Made by a program: the position numbers and the translations under genes. Shown here piece after piece: positions 51,901 through 62,654 of a stretch of 64,000 bases of DNA. Origin of the DNA: Oxalobacteraceae bacterium (lineage in GTDB: Bacteria > Pseudomonadota > Gammaproteobacteria > Burkholderiales > Burkholderiaceae_D); the NCBI GenBank assembly GCA_947454475.1, contig CANGLD010000001.1, forward strand, positions 1 to 64,000, written 5' to 3'. The stretch's first letter is position 1. Each line of letters begins with the position of its first letter. The notes under the pieces are model-generated. The model was not told the origin of the DNA. It ran no database searches and saw nothing but the letters and a program-made list of their open reading frames with translations.

Positions 51901-51924
51901 CAAAGCACAAACACGAAGAACAAA

Positions 51925-53349
51925 TTAATAACGATATTGCTCAGGTTTGTATGGACCGTCTTGCTTCACACCGATGTACGCTGCTTGCTCTTCAGTCAGT
52001 TCAGTTAATTGTGCATTCAGTTTTTGTAACTGCAAACGCGCAACCTTCTCATCCAAATGCTTAGGCAAGGTATACACACCGATAGGATAATCCTTAGTGC
52101 GGGTATATAACTCGATTTGAGCAATGGTTTGATTCGCAAATGATGAGCTCATGACATAGGAAGGATGGCCGGTACCGCAACCGAGATTAACCAAACGACC
52201 TTCTGCTAACAAGATGAGACGCTTACCATCTGGGAACACGATGTGATCCACTTGTGGCTTAATGTTTTCCCATGTGTATTGCTTGAGTGCGGCAACTTCG
52301 ATTTCATTGTCGAAGTGACCGATGTTACAAACAATCGCTTGGTCTTTCATTTTTTTCATGTGTTCATGGGTGATCACATGATAGTTACCGGTTGCAGTGA
52401 CAAAGATATCTGCATGTTCTGCAGCGTAATCCATAGTCACAATACGATAACCTTCCATTGCAGCTTGCAATGCACAGATAGGATCAATCTCTGTCACCCA
52501 TACTTGCGCAGACAAAGCACGCAATGCTTGTGCTGAACCTTTGCCCACATCGCCATAGCCAGCAACAACAGCTACTTTACCTGCGATCATGACGTCAGTT
52601 GCACGTTTGATGCCATCAACTAAGGATTCACGGCAGCCATACAAGTTATCGAACTTGGATTTGGTGACGGAGTCATTCACGTTAATTGCTGGGAAGGCCA
52701 ATTTACCTTCTTTGTGCATTTGATATAAACGATGCACACCCGTCGTGGTTTCTTCTGTTACGCCTTTGACGTGCGCTAAACGAGTTGAATACCAAGTTGG
52801 ATCGGTTTTCAGTTTTGCTTTGATAGAGTTGAAGAGGCAAACTGCTTCTTCAGAATCTGGATTGTTCAAGACGCTTAAGTCTTTTTCTGCACGTGTACCT
52901 AAGTGCAGCAACATGGTGGCATCGCCGCCATCATCCAAAATCATGTTGGTGTAGCCGCCATCAGCCCATTCAAAAATACGATGGGTGTATTCCCAATATT
53001 CGTCTAAGTTTTCACCTTTGACTGCAAACACAGGTGTACCTGCTGCTGCAATTGCAGCTGCTGCATGGTCTTGAGTTGAATAGATATTGCAGGATGCCCA
53101 ACGCACTTCTGCACCCAGTGCTTCCAGAGTTTGGATTAACACTGCGGTCTGTATCGTCATATGCAACGATCCAGTAATGCGTGCGCCTTTTAAAGGTTGC
53201 GCTTTTGCGAACTCTTCACGAATTGCCATCAGACCTGGCATTTCGGTTTCGGCGATGCGGATTTCTTTATTGCCCCAGTCAGCTAAGCTGATGTCAGCAA
53301 TGATGTAGTCAGTGAATGAAGAATTAACGGTTTTTAATACGGCGCTCAT
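51925..53349 (-). CDS. ahcY: Adenosylhomocysteinase; start revised
   Basis: [45 protein letters not shown]-terminal PYKPEQYRY. Confidence 0.97.
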   Translation of the reverse strand: MSAVLKTVNSSFTDYIIADISLADWGNKEIRIAETEMPGLMAIREEFAKAQPLKGARITGSLHMTIQTAVLIQTLEALGAEVRWASCNIYSTQDHAAAAIAAAGTPVFAVKGENLDEYWEYTHRIFEWADGGYTNMILDDGGDATMLLHLGTRAEKDLSVLNNPDSEEAVCLFNSIKAKLKTDPTWYSTRLAHVKGVTEETTTGVHRLYQMHKEGKLAFPAINVNDSVTKSKFDNLYGCRESLVDGIKRATDVMIAGKVAVVAGYGDVGKGSAQALRALSAQVWVTEIDPICALQAAMEGYRIVTMDYAAEHADIFVTATGNYHVITHEHMKKMKDQAIVCNIGHFDNEIEVAALKQYTWENIKPQVDHIVFPDGKRLILLAEGRLVNLGCGTGHPSYVMSSSFANQTIAQIELYTRTKDYPIGVYTLPKHLDEKVARLQLQKLNAQLTELTEEQAAYIGVKQDGPYKPEQYRY

Positions 53350-53373
53350 CACGCCCTCCTTTTCTGTGAAAGA

Positions 53374-53450
53374 AAGTAACGTGAGCGCAGTTGCAAAATG
53401 ACCAGCCAAGCCTGGCAGAGTGAAACTCTGTCGCAACGCTCCTTGGCAGG
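53374..53450 (-). ncRNA. S-adenosylhomocysteine (SAH) riboswitch
   Basis: Minus strand CCAAGGAGCGTTGCGACAGAGTTTCACTCTGCCAGGCTTGGCTGGTCATTTTGCAACTGCGCTCACGTT: P1 CCAAG/CTTGG, P2 CAGAGT/ACTCTG, pseudoknot AGCGTTGC/GCAA(CTG)CGCT; directly upstream of ahcY. Confidence 0.93.
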
Positions 53451-53551
53451 GCTGTATTTTAATCTAATTTAGAACTTTTCTGCTTGACAGCTTGTTAAAG
53501 TGCTCACCAATTTGAATAAGTTTTCAAAAAATTAATATCTTTAATAAAAAA

Positions 53552-53587
53552 GGACTAGCCGCAAGATTCTGCAAGCTAGTCCTTTTT
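53552..53587. terminator. Terminator between metK and ahcY (bidirectional)
   Basis: GGACTAGC ... GCTAGTCC flanked by A and T runs. Confidence 0.85.
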
Positions 53588-53602
53588 ATAGAGCGAGTGC
53601 TA

Positions 53603-54766
53603 TTAAATACCAGCCGCTGCTTTCAATGCTGCTGCCTTGTCCGTACGCTCCCATGTGAACTCTGGCTCTTCACGACCAAAGTGACCATAGGCTGCTGTTT
53701 TTTGATAAATAGGACGTAGCAAATCCAGCATTTGCACAATGCCTTTAGGACGCAAATCAAAATGCTCACTCACTAAGGCTGCAATTTTTTCATCGCTGAT
53801 TTTGCCGGTACCGAAAGTGGTCACCATCACCGAGGTAGGCTTAGCAATACCAATCGCATAAGAAATCTGAATCTGGCAACGTGAAGCCAGTCCAGCTGCA
53901 ACAATGTTCTTGGCTACATAGCGACCTGCATAGGCTGCAGAGCGGTCTACCTTGGTAGGATCCTTGCCTGAGAATGCACCACCACCATGGGGTGCTGCCC
54001 CGCCGTAGGTATCGACAATAATTTTACGACCGGTCAGGCCGCAATCACCTTGTGGACCACCGATCACAAATCGACCTGTAGGATTGACTAAATAACGGGT
54101 GTCTTTCAACCATTCTTTAGGCACGACTGGTTTGATGATGGATTCAATCGCTGCTTCTTCGATCTGCTTATGCTGCATTTCTGGCGCGTGCTGAGTAGAC
54201 AGAACAATCGTGTCAATCGCTACTGGTTTGCCATCGACATACTTAAGCGTGACTTGTGATTTTGCATCTGGACGTAACCAAGATAAGCGGCCATCTTTAC
54301 GCATTTGCGCCTGACGCTCAACGATACGATGTGAGTAGTAAATAGCAGCAGGCATGAGCTCTGGCGTTTCATCGCAAGCATAGCCAAACATCAGACCCTG
54401 ATCGCCAGCACCCTGATCGAGATCTAAGCCTTTGCCTTCGTCCACACCCTGCGCAATATCTGGTGACTGCTTGTCGTAGCACACCATGACTGCACAACCT
54501 TTGTAATCAATACCGTAATCGGTATTGTCATAGCCTATGCGCTTAATTGTGTCACGTGCCACTTTGATGTAATCGACATTCGCGTTGGTCGTGATTTCAC
54601 CCGCTAATACGACTAAACCCGTGTTACAGAGAGTTTCAGCGGCAACGCGTGAACGTGGATCCTGTTCGAGAATCGCGTCGAGAATCGCGTCGGAAATTTG
54701 ATCGGCTACTTTGTCCGGATGACCTTCAGATACGGACTCAGAGGTAAAGAAATATTCAGTTGACAT
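53603..54766 (-). CDS. metK: S-adenosylmethionine synthetase
   Basis: [52 protein letters not shown]. Confidence 0.98.
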   Translation of the reverse strand: MSTEYFFTSESVSEGHPDKVADQISDAILDAILEQDPRSRVAAETLCNTGLVVLAGEITTNANVDYIKVARDTIKRIGYDNTDYGIDYKGCAVMVCYDKQSPDIAQGVDEGKGLDLDQGAGDQGLMFGYACDETPELMPAAIYYSHRIVERQAQMRKDGRLSWLRPDAKSQVTLKYVDGKPVAIDTIVLSTQHAPEMQHKQIEEAAIESIIKPVVPKEWLKDTRYLVNPTGRFVIGGPQGDCGLTGRKIIVDTYGGAAPHGGGAFSGKDPTKVDRSAAYAGRYVAKNIVAAGLASRCQIQISYAIGIAKPTSVMVTTFGTGKISDEKIAALVSEHFDLRPKGIVQMLDLLRPIYQKTAAYGHFGREEPEFTWERTDKAAALKAAAGI

Positions 54767-54939
54767 GCAAGCTCCTTGTTAATGATTGACATAGTGTCGC
54801 GGTCAACCTAATGAGCCTGCGACGCTTTAGCGAAATTTATAGACCGCCTCGCAAGTTGTCTGTTAACTCGGCGGGTAACACTTCGTGGTATTTTACGCTT
54901 CTTGCTTCAATTCAGCAAAACCTCCTTACGACTTTTCGG

Positions 54940-55797
54940 ATGCTGCTGCGTTTTTTCCAGTTCCTTTCCATTTTTCCCTTGTCCTTCCTGCATGCTGCAG
55001 GCGTCTTGGCTGGATGGTTTGTCTATCTTTTATCACCCGGACATCGCCGTCGCATGCGCGAGAATCTGACGCGCGCAGGCTATCTCGACTATCTACATGA
55101 AGCAGTGGCCGAAGCAGGCAAAAATATTTTTGAATTGCCTTTTATCTGGTGTGCGCCTGCGCAAAGAGTTTTAAAAACCGCTGTCATTCATGATTGGGAA
55201 ATAGCGCAAAGTGCATTAAATGCCGGCAAAGGAGTGATTTTTCTCACCCCGCATTTAGGTTGTTTTGAAATCATTGCGCAAGCCATCGCAAGTCGCGTTC
55301 CCTTAACAGCGTTGTATCGTCCACCAAAAAAGAATGCGCTCAAGCCTCTCATGGAGACTGCTCGCGAACGTGAACAACTCCATCTCGCACCGGCCAATCT
55401 TGCAGGTGTGCGCGTTTTATTAAAAACGCTACGTAAAGGTGGTGCTATCGGTTTATTACCTGATCAAGTACCGCAAGCAGGTGAGGGCGTGTGGGCAAAA
55501 TTTTTTGGTAAATCTGCTTACACCATGACATTGCCAGGCAAATTAGCCAGTATGAGTGGTGCACAGCTCGTACTCTCCTATGCAAAGCGTTTACCACGTG
55601 GGGCAGGTTATGCCGTGCACTTTGAATTATTTGATGCACCGCTTCCTGAGCATGCATTAGATCAAGCCACACTCATTAACAGCGCGATGGAAAAACTGAT
55701 CGCACGTTGTCCCGCTCAATATTTTTGGGGTTATAACCGCTATAAAGGCTCACCTGACAATGATGAAGCGCAGTTGCTTGAGAAAGTCGCATCGTGA
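54940..55797 (+). CDS. Lipid A biosynthesis lauroyl/myristoyl acyltransferase-type (LpxL/HtrB family)
   Basis: GVIFLTPHLGCFEIIAQAIA (HX4D/E-type motif); GGAIGLLPDQVPQAGEGVWAKFFG; start revised to 54940. Confidence 0.9.
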   Translation: MLLRFFQFLSIFPLSFLHAAGVLAGWFVYLLSPGHRRRMRENLTRAGYLDYLHEAVAEAGKNIFELPFIWCAPAQRVLKTAVIHDWEIAQSALNAGKGVIFLTPHLGCFEIIAQAIASRVPLTALYRPPKKNALKPLMETAREREQLHLAPANLAGVRVLLKTLRKGGAIGLLPDQVPQAGEGVWAKFFGKSAYTMTLPGKLASMSGAQLVLSYAKRLPRGAGYAVHFELFDAPLPEHALDQATLINSAMEKLIARCPAQYFWGYNRYKGSPDNDEAQLLEKVAS

Positions 55798-56672
55798 GAT
55801 TACTGTTAGCGCTAATGTGGTTGTTGCACTGGCTACCTTTACCTCTACTAGGACGTATTGGTAAAGGCATAGGCAGCTTATTATTTGTGTTCATGCGTAA
55901 GCGTAGACACATCACACTCACGAATTTGCAACTTTGTTTACCTAACCTGACACAAGCTGAAAGACTGCATCTCGCGCGCAGCCATTTTCAATATTTCGCT
56001 CGTAGCGTATTAGAGCGCAGCATCTTATGGTGGGCCACACCTGCGCGACTATCTCGCTTAATTCAAGTCGTCTCTCCAGTACCGATTCAACAAATGATGA
56101 ATCGCCCCACGATTTTTCTTTGCCCCCATTTTGTTTGCCTCGAAGTTGCGGGTGTCGCCATCACGATGCAAGCACCTGCCTGCTCTATTTATACAAAACA
56201 GCGCAATAAAATTTTTGATGCGGCTTTACGTAAAGGACGTTTGCGCTTCACACCGGATGAAAATAATTTACTGTCACGCGAAGCTGGGGTTAAACCTATT
56301 ATTCGCGCTATGAAAAGTGGTCGAGCTTTTTTGATGTTGCCTGATATGGACTTTGGTGTGCGCGACTCTATATTCACATCTTTTTTTGGTGTTTCAGCTG
56401 CGACCTTAACTTCTCCGGCACGCTTAACGACTGCAACCGATGGGCAAATCATTCCTGTTGTCACTCGGTTTTTACCTTCTTATCAAGGGTGGCAAGTTAT
56501 TTTTTATCCGCCATGGGAAAACTATCCTGGCACTGATCTCAATGCAGCTACTCGCCGGATGAACGCCTTTATAGAAGAACGTGTACTAGAATCACCTGCA
56601 GAATATTTTTGGTCGCACAAGAGATTTAAAACGCGACCTGAAGGCGAAAAAAATGTTTATGCAATAGATTAA
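55794..56672 (+). CDS. Second LpxL/HtrB-family acyltransferase
   Basis: RPTIFLCPHFVCLEVAGVAI; FLMLPDMDFGVRDSIFTSFFG; ATGA-type overlap with the preceding gene. Confidence 0.9.
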   Translation: MRLLLALMWLLHWLPLPLLGRIGKGIGSLLFVFMRKRRHITLTNLQLCLPNLTQAERLHLARSHFQYFARSVLERSILWWATPARLSRLIQVVSPVPIQQMMNRPTIFLCPHFVCLEVAGVAITMQAPACSIYTKQRNKIFDAALRKGRLRFTPDENNLLSREAGVKPIIRAMKSGRAFLMLPDMDFGVRDSIFTSFFGVSAATLTSPARLTTATDGQIIPVVTRFLPSYQGWQVIFYPPWENYPGTDLNAATRRMNAFIEERVLESPAEYFWSHKRFKTRPEGEKNVYAID

Positions 56673-56728
56673 CGTAGCTTACCCTCACACAGCTCTCCTA
56701 CAAACTGCTTGCGACTTATAATTAACTC

Positions 56729-57580
56729 ATGACTCTTAAATTTACAAAAATGCATGGCGCAGGCAATGATTTCATTGTGATTGATGCTATCAATCAGTCA
56801 GTCAATCTCACTAGCGACTTATGCAAACAACTTGCAGACCGTCGCTTTGGCATAGGCGCTGATCAAATTTTATTAGTTGAAAAATCACACACTAAAGACG
56901 TTGATTTTCGCTATCGCATTTTTAACTCAGATGGTAGCGAAGTCGAGCAGTGTGGAAATGGTGCGCGCGCTTTTGTTAAATTTGTTGTTGATAAAGGTTT
57001 GACAGATCAACGTCAAATCAAAGTTGAAACGATGGCTGGCACTATCGCACCAAAACTAGAAGAAGATGGACGCATTACTGTGGACATGGGCGCACCTATT
57101 TTTTCTCCGAATCTCATTCCATTTGATGCACAAGGTTTGCAAAGCAGACAACAGCATGCTGCTGCTTTATGGCCGTTAAAGATTGGTGATGCAAGCGTTG
57201 AACTGTGTGTTGTTTCCATGGGCAATCCCCATGCAGTGCAGATAGTGCCTGATGCTGAAACCGCTGATGTTTTGCAATCAGGCCCTCTGATAGAAAATCA
57301 TGTTCGATTTCCTAAAAGAGTGAATGCAGGCTTCATGCAAATTGTGGATCGTCATCACATACACTTACGCGTTTATGAACGAGGTGCTGGTGAGACTTTG
57401 TCTTGTGGTACTGGAGCTTGTGCAGCAGCAGTAAGTGGCATACAACGTGGTGTGCTTGATTCGCCTGTGAAAGTTACCACGCACGGAGGAACTTTGTCGA
57501 TTGCTTGGGCTGGCGATCAACAATCTGTGATGATGACTGGTCCTGCTATGAATGTGTTTGAGGGCAGCATAGAAATTTAA
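56729..57580 (+). CDS. dapF: Diaminopimelate epimerase
   Basis: [36 protein letters not shown]. Confidence 0.97.
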   Translation: MTLKFTKMHGAGNDFIVIDAINQSVNLTSDLCKQLADRRFGIGADQILLVEKSHTKDVDFRYRIFNSDGSEVEQCGNGARAFVKFVVDKGLTDQRQIKVETMAGTIAPKLEEDGRITVDMGAPIFSPNLIPFDAQGLQSRQQHAAALWPLKIGDASVELCVVSMGNPHAVQIVPDAETADVLQSGPLIENHVRFPKRVNAGFMQIVDRHHIHLRVYERGAGETLSCGTGACAAAVSGIQRGVLDSPVKVTTHGGTLSIAWAGDQQSVMMTGPAMNVFEGSIEI

Positions 57581-57616
57581 AGTTCGTTGAGAATATTGAT
57601 GTATAAGGCATTCACT

Positions 57617-59176
57617 TTAAGCACAGAGTGAATTGTTTAAGCTATGCCTTTTACGCGCGCTCATTAAATTTCGGAAACGATATAAACGCTGCCTATAATT
57701 TCCTTCTGCTGCGGTTGCATGCTCACTAAATTTTTCTCTTAATTGCTCAAATCTATCGAGTACTTGACGCTGCTCACCCGTTTTGATTTCTATTAATCGA
57801 CGCCGGCTTCTAGGATGTTCTTCTCGTATATCTACTTCTAAGCAATGCCCATGATCTGCTGATTCTATTTCTAACAGCAAGGCCTCTGCTCGCGTCAATC
57901 CAAACCAATAACCTAGCTCTATACGTACTGCTAAAAATGGATATTGCGCACTCAGCTCCCGATTAAATTTTTCTCTCGCACTACGAGCCCATTCTGAAAG
58001 TCGTACAGGTTGTGTGATTTTTTTTATCAGCTTAGTCGCTTCTGTACTACCTTGATCGCGCGCTTGTTGTAACCAATACAAAGCTCGTATATCGGAACGC
58101 GGATCATTTCTTCTTCCACGCCATGCTGCCAATCCTAATTCTAATTGCGCACGCATATGTCCAGTTTTTGCAGCCATCTCTAAATGTCTGCGAGCCTCTG
58201 CTAAACAGCGTCTAGAAAATTCTGGCTTAAGATAAATACGCGACATGACGTACCATGCTGCTGACAAACCTTGTTCTGCTGCTTGCGATAACCAACGTAT
58301 CGCTTTTTTGTAGTGCGCCACACCCGGTATGGCATTAATCTTTGCGCCCGTATGGTCCATACGTGCCATCCACAAACCCAAAGAAAATTGGGCTTTGCTT
58401 TCTCCTGACTCTGCCAATATTTTTAAATACCTATCAATTAAATTGATATTGGTATCCATAGTCATGAGCAATGATGTCGCACAACGTGAAAAAATCTGTA
58501 GATCTTGCTCAGTAAATGACTTACGTTTTAATGCTGACGTCATTGCACGACGCTCACACTCTTGCGCTATCGGTAAAGCCCAAAATAAATATTTCACATA
58601 ATCAAATTCACGCCATGCACAATCTGCCATTAATCTTTGTGCGTCCACGATCCCACCTTTTGCAGCACGTGCCGCCCATTCCAATGCTATGGATCGCCTA
58701 TCCATAATTTCTTTATTCAGTCCTATAGGTGAGCGCGCTGCAAATTCCTTTGCGCCTTTTTGTTGCGCAAGCAACCACTGTCCTTGCGACAAGCCTGACT
58801 CAGCAGCGAAATGTAATGCCTGCAATGCTTTTTGTTGCAATGTGTGATGCGCTCGTGTCCAGTTAGCAAATACCAGCATCGCTAGTACTAAACCTGCACC
58901 GGGTTGTCCTTCTTCGAATGCACGCTCATACCAGATTGCTGCCCTCAATGGCTCACCAACTTGTGATGACACTTCGAATGGAATGTGAGCGCCTATCAAA
59001 ATCCATGCATCTCTTTGGTTTTGTTCAGCTGCTCTTTCTAACCAATGCAAAGCAGTAGATAAACTTTTCGGTAATCCCCCGCCACCAAATAAATAACGTT
59101 TGCCCAATGCAAGTTGTGCGACAGCTTGACCAGCTCTTGCGGCACGAATAATCAGTAATTCATCACGATTTGCCAT
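57617..59176 (-). CDS. Sel1-like repeat protein
   Basis: Repeated A..G...AQ..LG/ALYWLQQARDQGSTEA Sel1 units across 519 aa. Confidence 0.88.
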   Translation of the reverse strand: MANRDELLIIRAARAGQAVAQLALGKRYLFGGGGLPKSLSTALHWLERAAEQNQRDAWILIGAHIPFEVSSQVGEPLRAAIWYERAFEEGQPGAGLVLAMLVFANWTRAHHTLQQKALQALHFAAESGLSQGQWLLAQQKGAKEFAARSPIGLNKEIMDRRSIALEWAARAAKGGIVDAQRLMADCAWREFDYVKYLFWALPIAQECERRAMTSALKRKSFTEQDLQIFSRCATSLLMTMDTNINLIDRYLKILAESGESKAQFSLGLWMARMDHTGAKINAIPGVAHYKKAIRWLSQAAEQGLSAAWYVMSRIYLKPEFSRRCLAEARRHLEMAAKTGHMRAQLELGLAAWRGRRNDPRSDIRALYWLQQARDQGSTEATKLIKKITQPVRLSEWARSAREKFNRELSAQYPFLAVRIELGYWFGLTRAEALLLEIESADHGHCLEVDIREEHPRSRRRLIEIKTGEQRQVLDRFEQLREKFSEHATAAEGNYRQRLYRFRNLMSARKRHSLNNSLCA

Positions 59177-59546
59177 GTTTCTAATGCAACTCCAGCTAAT
59201 TTAGTTGAATGGCTTCAGGCGAAATTGCCGCCCAGCCTAGGCTTTTTGATGACGTACCCACCCACAACCAGCATTTAGTTTTTTTAGTCAGACAAAGCGC
59301 TTGCTGAAATCGTAGTACGCCACAAAAGTTATCAAATTGAGAAGCTCAACTGTGCGCTTTAGCTGGCTATCGCGTCAATGCGCTTAGTAGGAATAAAACA
59401 ACAGCGCCTAGCGAAGCAGATTGTTTCGTCCAAGTTCATCGTGAATTGAACGCCGCGCTTTAAAACAGTTTCCATTTAAGAAATTAATGTTCAGCCATCC
59501 GACTTCTACGGATTTTCAACAAACGTTCATTTCTGAGGATGGAAAA

Positions 59547-60617
59547 ATGAAAAAATCAATCGCTGCACTCGCCGTTGCCGGCACCCTGTGTGGATGGGCT
59601 CAAGCTCAATCTGCAGTCAATATTTACGGCATAGTTGATATGGGTTACGTCAACGAACGTGGCGGTGCTGCAGGCTCAAACAGCAAACTCACTAGCGGAG
59701 CACAATCGGGTACCCGTCTAGGCTTTAAAGGCACTGAAGATTTAGGCGACGGCATGAAAGCCCTGTTCGTGCTGGAGACCAGTGTAAAAACAGATGAGGG
59801 TGGTTTCAATCAAAACGGTACTGCATTCGGTAGACAAACTTTTGTGGGACTACAAAGCGACGGTGGCACACTGACTCTGGGTCGTCAGTACACTCCTTAC
59901 TTCCTGACCATCAATGCAGCCGATCCTTTTGCTTCCGGTACGGCTGGCACCGCACTGAATCTGTTCCCTAATGCGGGTAATGCTAACCGCATGAATAACT
60001 CCGTCAAATACGCCACACCAAACATTGATGGCTTTAGCGGCGAAATCGCTTATGGCTTCGGCGAAGTACAAGGCAGTAGCGAAAAAAATCGTCAAATCGG
60101 TGGTTCTTTAGGTTACGCAGCCAATGCGTTCAGTATCAAACTAGCGCATCACAATGTACGTAATGCGACTGACACTGATACAGCAAAAAATACATTATTG
60201 GGCGCCACTTGGGATTTGGAAGTTGCCAAGATTTTTGCTGCTATTAGTGATAATCGTGGCATAGCTAGCTCACTATACCCAAGCACACTTACATTAACTC
60301 CAAATCTCAATCCATATGGTTTACCTACCAATCCAGTCGCTTCTAGCAAAACGCGTGACTTCCTGATTGGTTTAAGTGTGCCTATCGAAAAACATACTTT
60401 CTTATTTTCTTATATCAACAAGGATGATCGCGTTGCGAACAATGATGCTAACCAGGTCGCGATTGGTTACACCTATGCTTTATCCAAGCAAACCAATCTG
60501 TATGCAGCTTACGCGCGTATCAACAATAAAAATCAAGCCTCTTACACTGTAGGCAATAACTCTGAACCTGGTTCAGGCAACAAGGCGCTAAATCTTGGTG
60601 TACGCGTTTTATTCTGA
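59547..60617 (+). CDS. Gram-negative general porin (betaproteobacterial type); start revised
   Basis: MKKSIAALAVAGTLCGWAQAQSAVNIYGIVDMGYV; GTRLGFKGTEDLGDGMKALFVLE; C-terminal LGVRVLF. Confidence 0.95.
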   Translation: MKKSIAALAVAGTLCGWAQAQSAVNIYGIVDMGYVNERGGAAGSNSKLTSGAQSGTRLGFKGTEDLGDGMKALFVLETSVKTDEGGFNQNGTAFGRQTFVGLQSDGGTLTLGRQYTPYFLTINAADPFASGTAGTALNLFPNAGNANRMNNSVKYATPNIDGFSGEIAYGFGEVQGSSEKNRQIGGSLGYAANAFSIKLAHHNVRNATDTDTAKNTLLGATWDLEVAKIFAAISDNRGIASSLYPSTLTLTPNLNPYGLPTNPVASSKTRDFLIGLSVPIEKHTFLFSYINKDDRVANNDANQVAIGYTYALSKQTNLYAAYARINNKNQASYTVGNNSEPGSGNKALNLGVRVLF

Positions 60618-60710
60618 TCGTATGATTGAAGGGATAGAAAGCTTCCCTTGTATGTTGTTTAGCTTTCTGATTCATTGACTGTAACCGTTTTAATCTCCTC
60701 TGTAATTCAT

Positions 60711-60735
60711 GGGCACCTAAGGGTGCCCTTTTTTT
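60711..60735 (+). terminator. Rho-independent terminator after the porin
   Basis: GGGCACC-taa-GGGTGCCC followed by TTTTTTT. Confidence 0.9.
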
Positions 60736-60933
60736 ATGGGCGAGTATTTTTATGTCTAGTCTTGTAGGCTCTGACCAGTACAAATCTTCCTCTAGTAAAG
60801 ACAGCCATATTTCATCTACTCTTTTCCTCGCAGGTAGAGGTAGAATGCACGCAGTCCAAGAGCGCTTGGACCTCAGTAAATAGCTGTGCCTCATGTGCAC
60901 CTATTTGATTATCAACATAAGAATGAACTATCT

Positions 60934-61602
60934 ATGACCGCAACGCTAGACGCTCGCTCAGTTGCTCTTTATCTGAAAGACAATCCTCGTTTTTTTGATG
61001 ACCATCCTGAGCTCCTCACTGGACTTAGACTCACCACTCAGCTTGGTGGTCGTACTGTCTCCCTACAAGAGCGACAAGCTGAAATTTTGCGTGAAAAACT
61101 CAAAGGTTTAGAGCTCAAGCTTTCCCATCTCAATCGCATAGCAAAAGAAAATGATGCCATCATGGCTAAATTTCATCTTTGGGTCGACGCCTTACTGCTA
61201 TCGCATGACACGAGCAAATCGCCAGACACTTTATTAACCGCCATGCGCGAAGGTTTCGATATACAAAGTGTGAGCCTACGTTTGTGGGATGTGGCTGATG
61301 AACATGCAAGCGCATGGTTTGCACAAAAAGTCAGTGATGAAACACGCGAGTTTGCTAATCAGTTGCATCAACCTTATTGTGGGCCAGCCTCGGGACAACC
61401 AGGTGTTGTTTGGTTGGATGATGCCGCTTCTATGCAATCCGTTGCTTTGCTTAGCTTGCAGCATTTATCTAGCAAAAAAAGTTTTGGTTTGTTAGTCCTG
61501 GGATCAACTGATTCACAGCGTTTTTCAGCTGACCTAGCTACAGATTTTTTATCACGCATTGCTCACACAGCCAGTGCGGCATTGCAAATTATGGTGAAAT
61601 AA
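60934..61602 (+). CDS. DUF484 family protein
   Basis: ALYLKDNPRFFDDHPELLTGLRL; SLQERQAEILREKLKGLELKL. Confidence 0.93.
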   Translation: MTATLDARSVALYLKDNPRFFDDHPELLTGLRLTTQLGGRTVSLQERQAEILREKLKGLELKLSHLNRIAKENDAIMAKFHLWVDALLLSHDTSKSPDTLLTAMREGFDIQSVSLRLWDVADEHASAWFAQKVSDETREFANQLHQPYCGPASGQPGVVWLDDAASMQSVALLSLQHLSSKKSFGLLVLGSTDSQRFSADLATDFLSRIAHTASAALQIMVK

Positions 61603-61611
61603 CTATCGCCT

Positions 61612-62580
61612 GTGAGTAATACTGCTGATCAGAATGTCATTCAAGATTATCTGCATTATTTGCAGATACAAAGGCAGTATTCTGCTCACACGATTAGTAA
61701 TTACCAGCGCGATCTCTTGCAATTAGTCACATTAGCAAGTGATCAAAATACTTTAGCGAAGCTAACCCATTTCGATATACGTCGCTACACAAGCAAGCTC
61801 CATGCACTTGGTCTGTCGGCCGCGACAATCGCTAGAAAATTATCCGCATGGCGAGGATTTTTTTCTTGGCTAGCGCATCGTCAAGCCATGGAATCGAATC
61901 CTGTCACTGGTGTGAAAGCACCGAAACGCGGCAAAGCTCTGCCAAAAGCATTAAGCGTAGATGATGCTATGCATTTAGTAAAAAGCACGCTTTCAGATGC
62001 CGAAGAAAATTCTCCTGATGTCATCTGCAATGCCGCTATGTTTGAATTGCTTTATTCAAGCGGCTTACGAGTTTCTGAATTAACCAGTCTAGATATTAGC
62101 TATACAAAAAATACCGAGCATCTATCAACAGCGTGGATAGATCTCAGCTCAGCAGAAGTTACTGTCACAGGCAAAGGAAACAAACGGCGTAGTGTCCCTA
62201 TGGGCGCAGCAGCTGTCACTGCTCTACGAAATTGGATAGAAGTACGAAATACATTTATTTCACAAATTGCTAACGCTGATACCGCAGCACTTTTTTTGAC
62301 TAGTCGAGGCAAACGTATGACGCCGCGCATAGTACAAGAGCGCTTGAAAAAACATGCCCGCTTAATTGGTATACCGAGCAATGTTCATCCTCATGTTTTA
62401 CGTCATTCATTTGCCTCTCATGTTTTACAATCTTCAGGAGATTTGCGGGCTGTACAAGAAATGCTAGGTCACGCATCTATCGCATCCACACAGGTATACA
62501 CTTCTTTAGATTTTCAAAGATTAGCGCAAGTGTATGATGCAGCACATCCTAGAGCTAAAAAACAAAACAGCCCTAGCTAA
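61612..62580 (+). CDS. xerC: Tyrosine recombinase XerC (GTG start)
   Basis: LLYSSGLRVSELTSLD; HVLRHSFASHVLQSSGDLRAVQEMLGHASIASTQVYTSLD; dapF/DUF484/xerC context. Confidence 0.95.
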   Translation: MSNTADQNVIQDYLHYLQIQRQYSAHTISNYQRDLLQLVTLASDQNTLAKLTHFDIRRYTSKLHALGLSAATIARKLSAWRGFFSWLAHRQAMESNPVTGVKAPKRGKALPKALSVDDAMHLVKSTLSDAEENSPDVICNAAMFELLYSSGLRVSELTSLDISYTKNTEHLSTAWIDLSSAEVTVTGKGNKRRSVPMGAAAVTALRNWIEVRNTFISQIANADTAALFLTSRGKRMTPRIVQERLKKHARLIGIPSNVHPHVLRHSFASHVLQSSGDLRAVQEMLGHASIASTQVYTSLDFQRLAQVYDAAHPRAKKQNSPS

Positions 62581-62654
62581 AACTGCAAACTCTCACACCC
62601 GCTTTTGCAGAATAATTCACCATCATCAGCTATTATTTTTTACATTAAGACCCT

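Noticed and set aside
51503-51910. Holin-like ORF as evidence of prophage
   Set aside because: Stand-alone holin-IV-like membrane genes are common housekeeping neighbours of metF/ahcY; no phage structural, integrase or lysis genes nearby
61612-62580. Tyrosine recombinase as a mobile-element integrase
   Set aside because: Sequence and DUF484/dapF context indicate chromosomal XerC, not an integron or phage integrase
62581-62654. Possible Zur box upstream of the CobW gene (AATAAT...ATTATT)
   Set aside because: Arms are short and spacing is poor compared with known Zur operators; not supportable by eye
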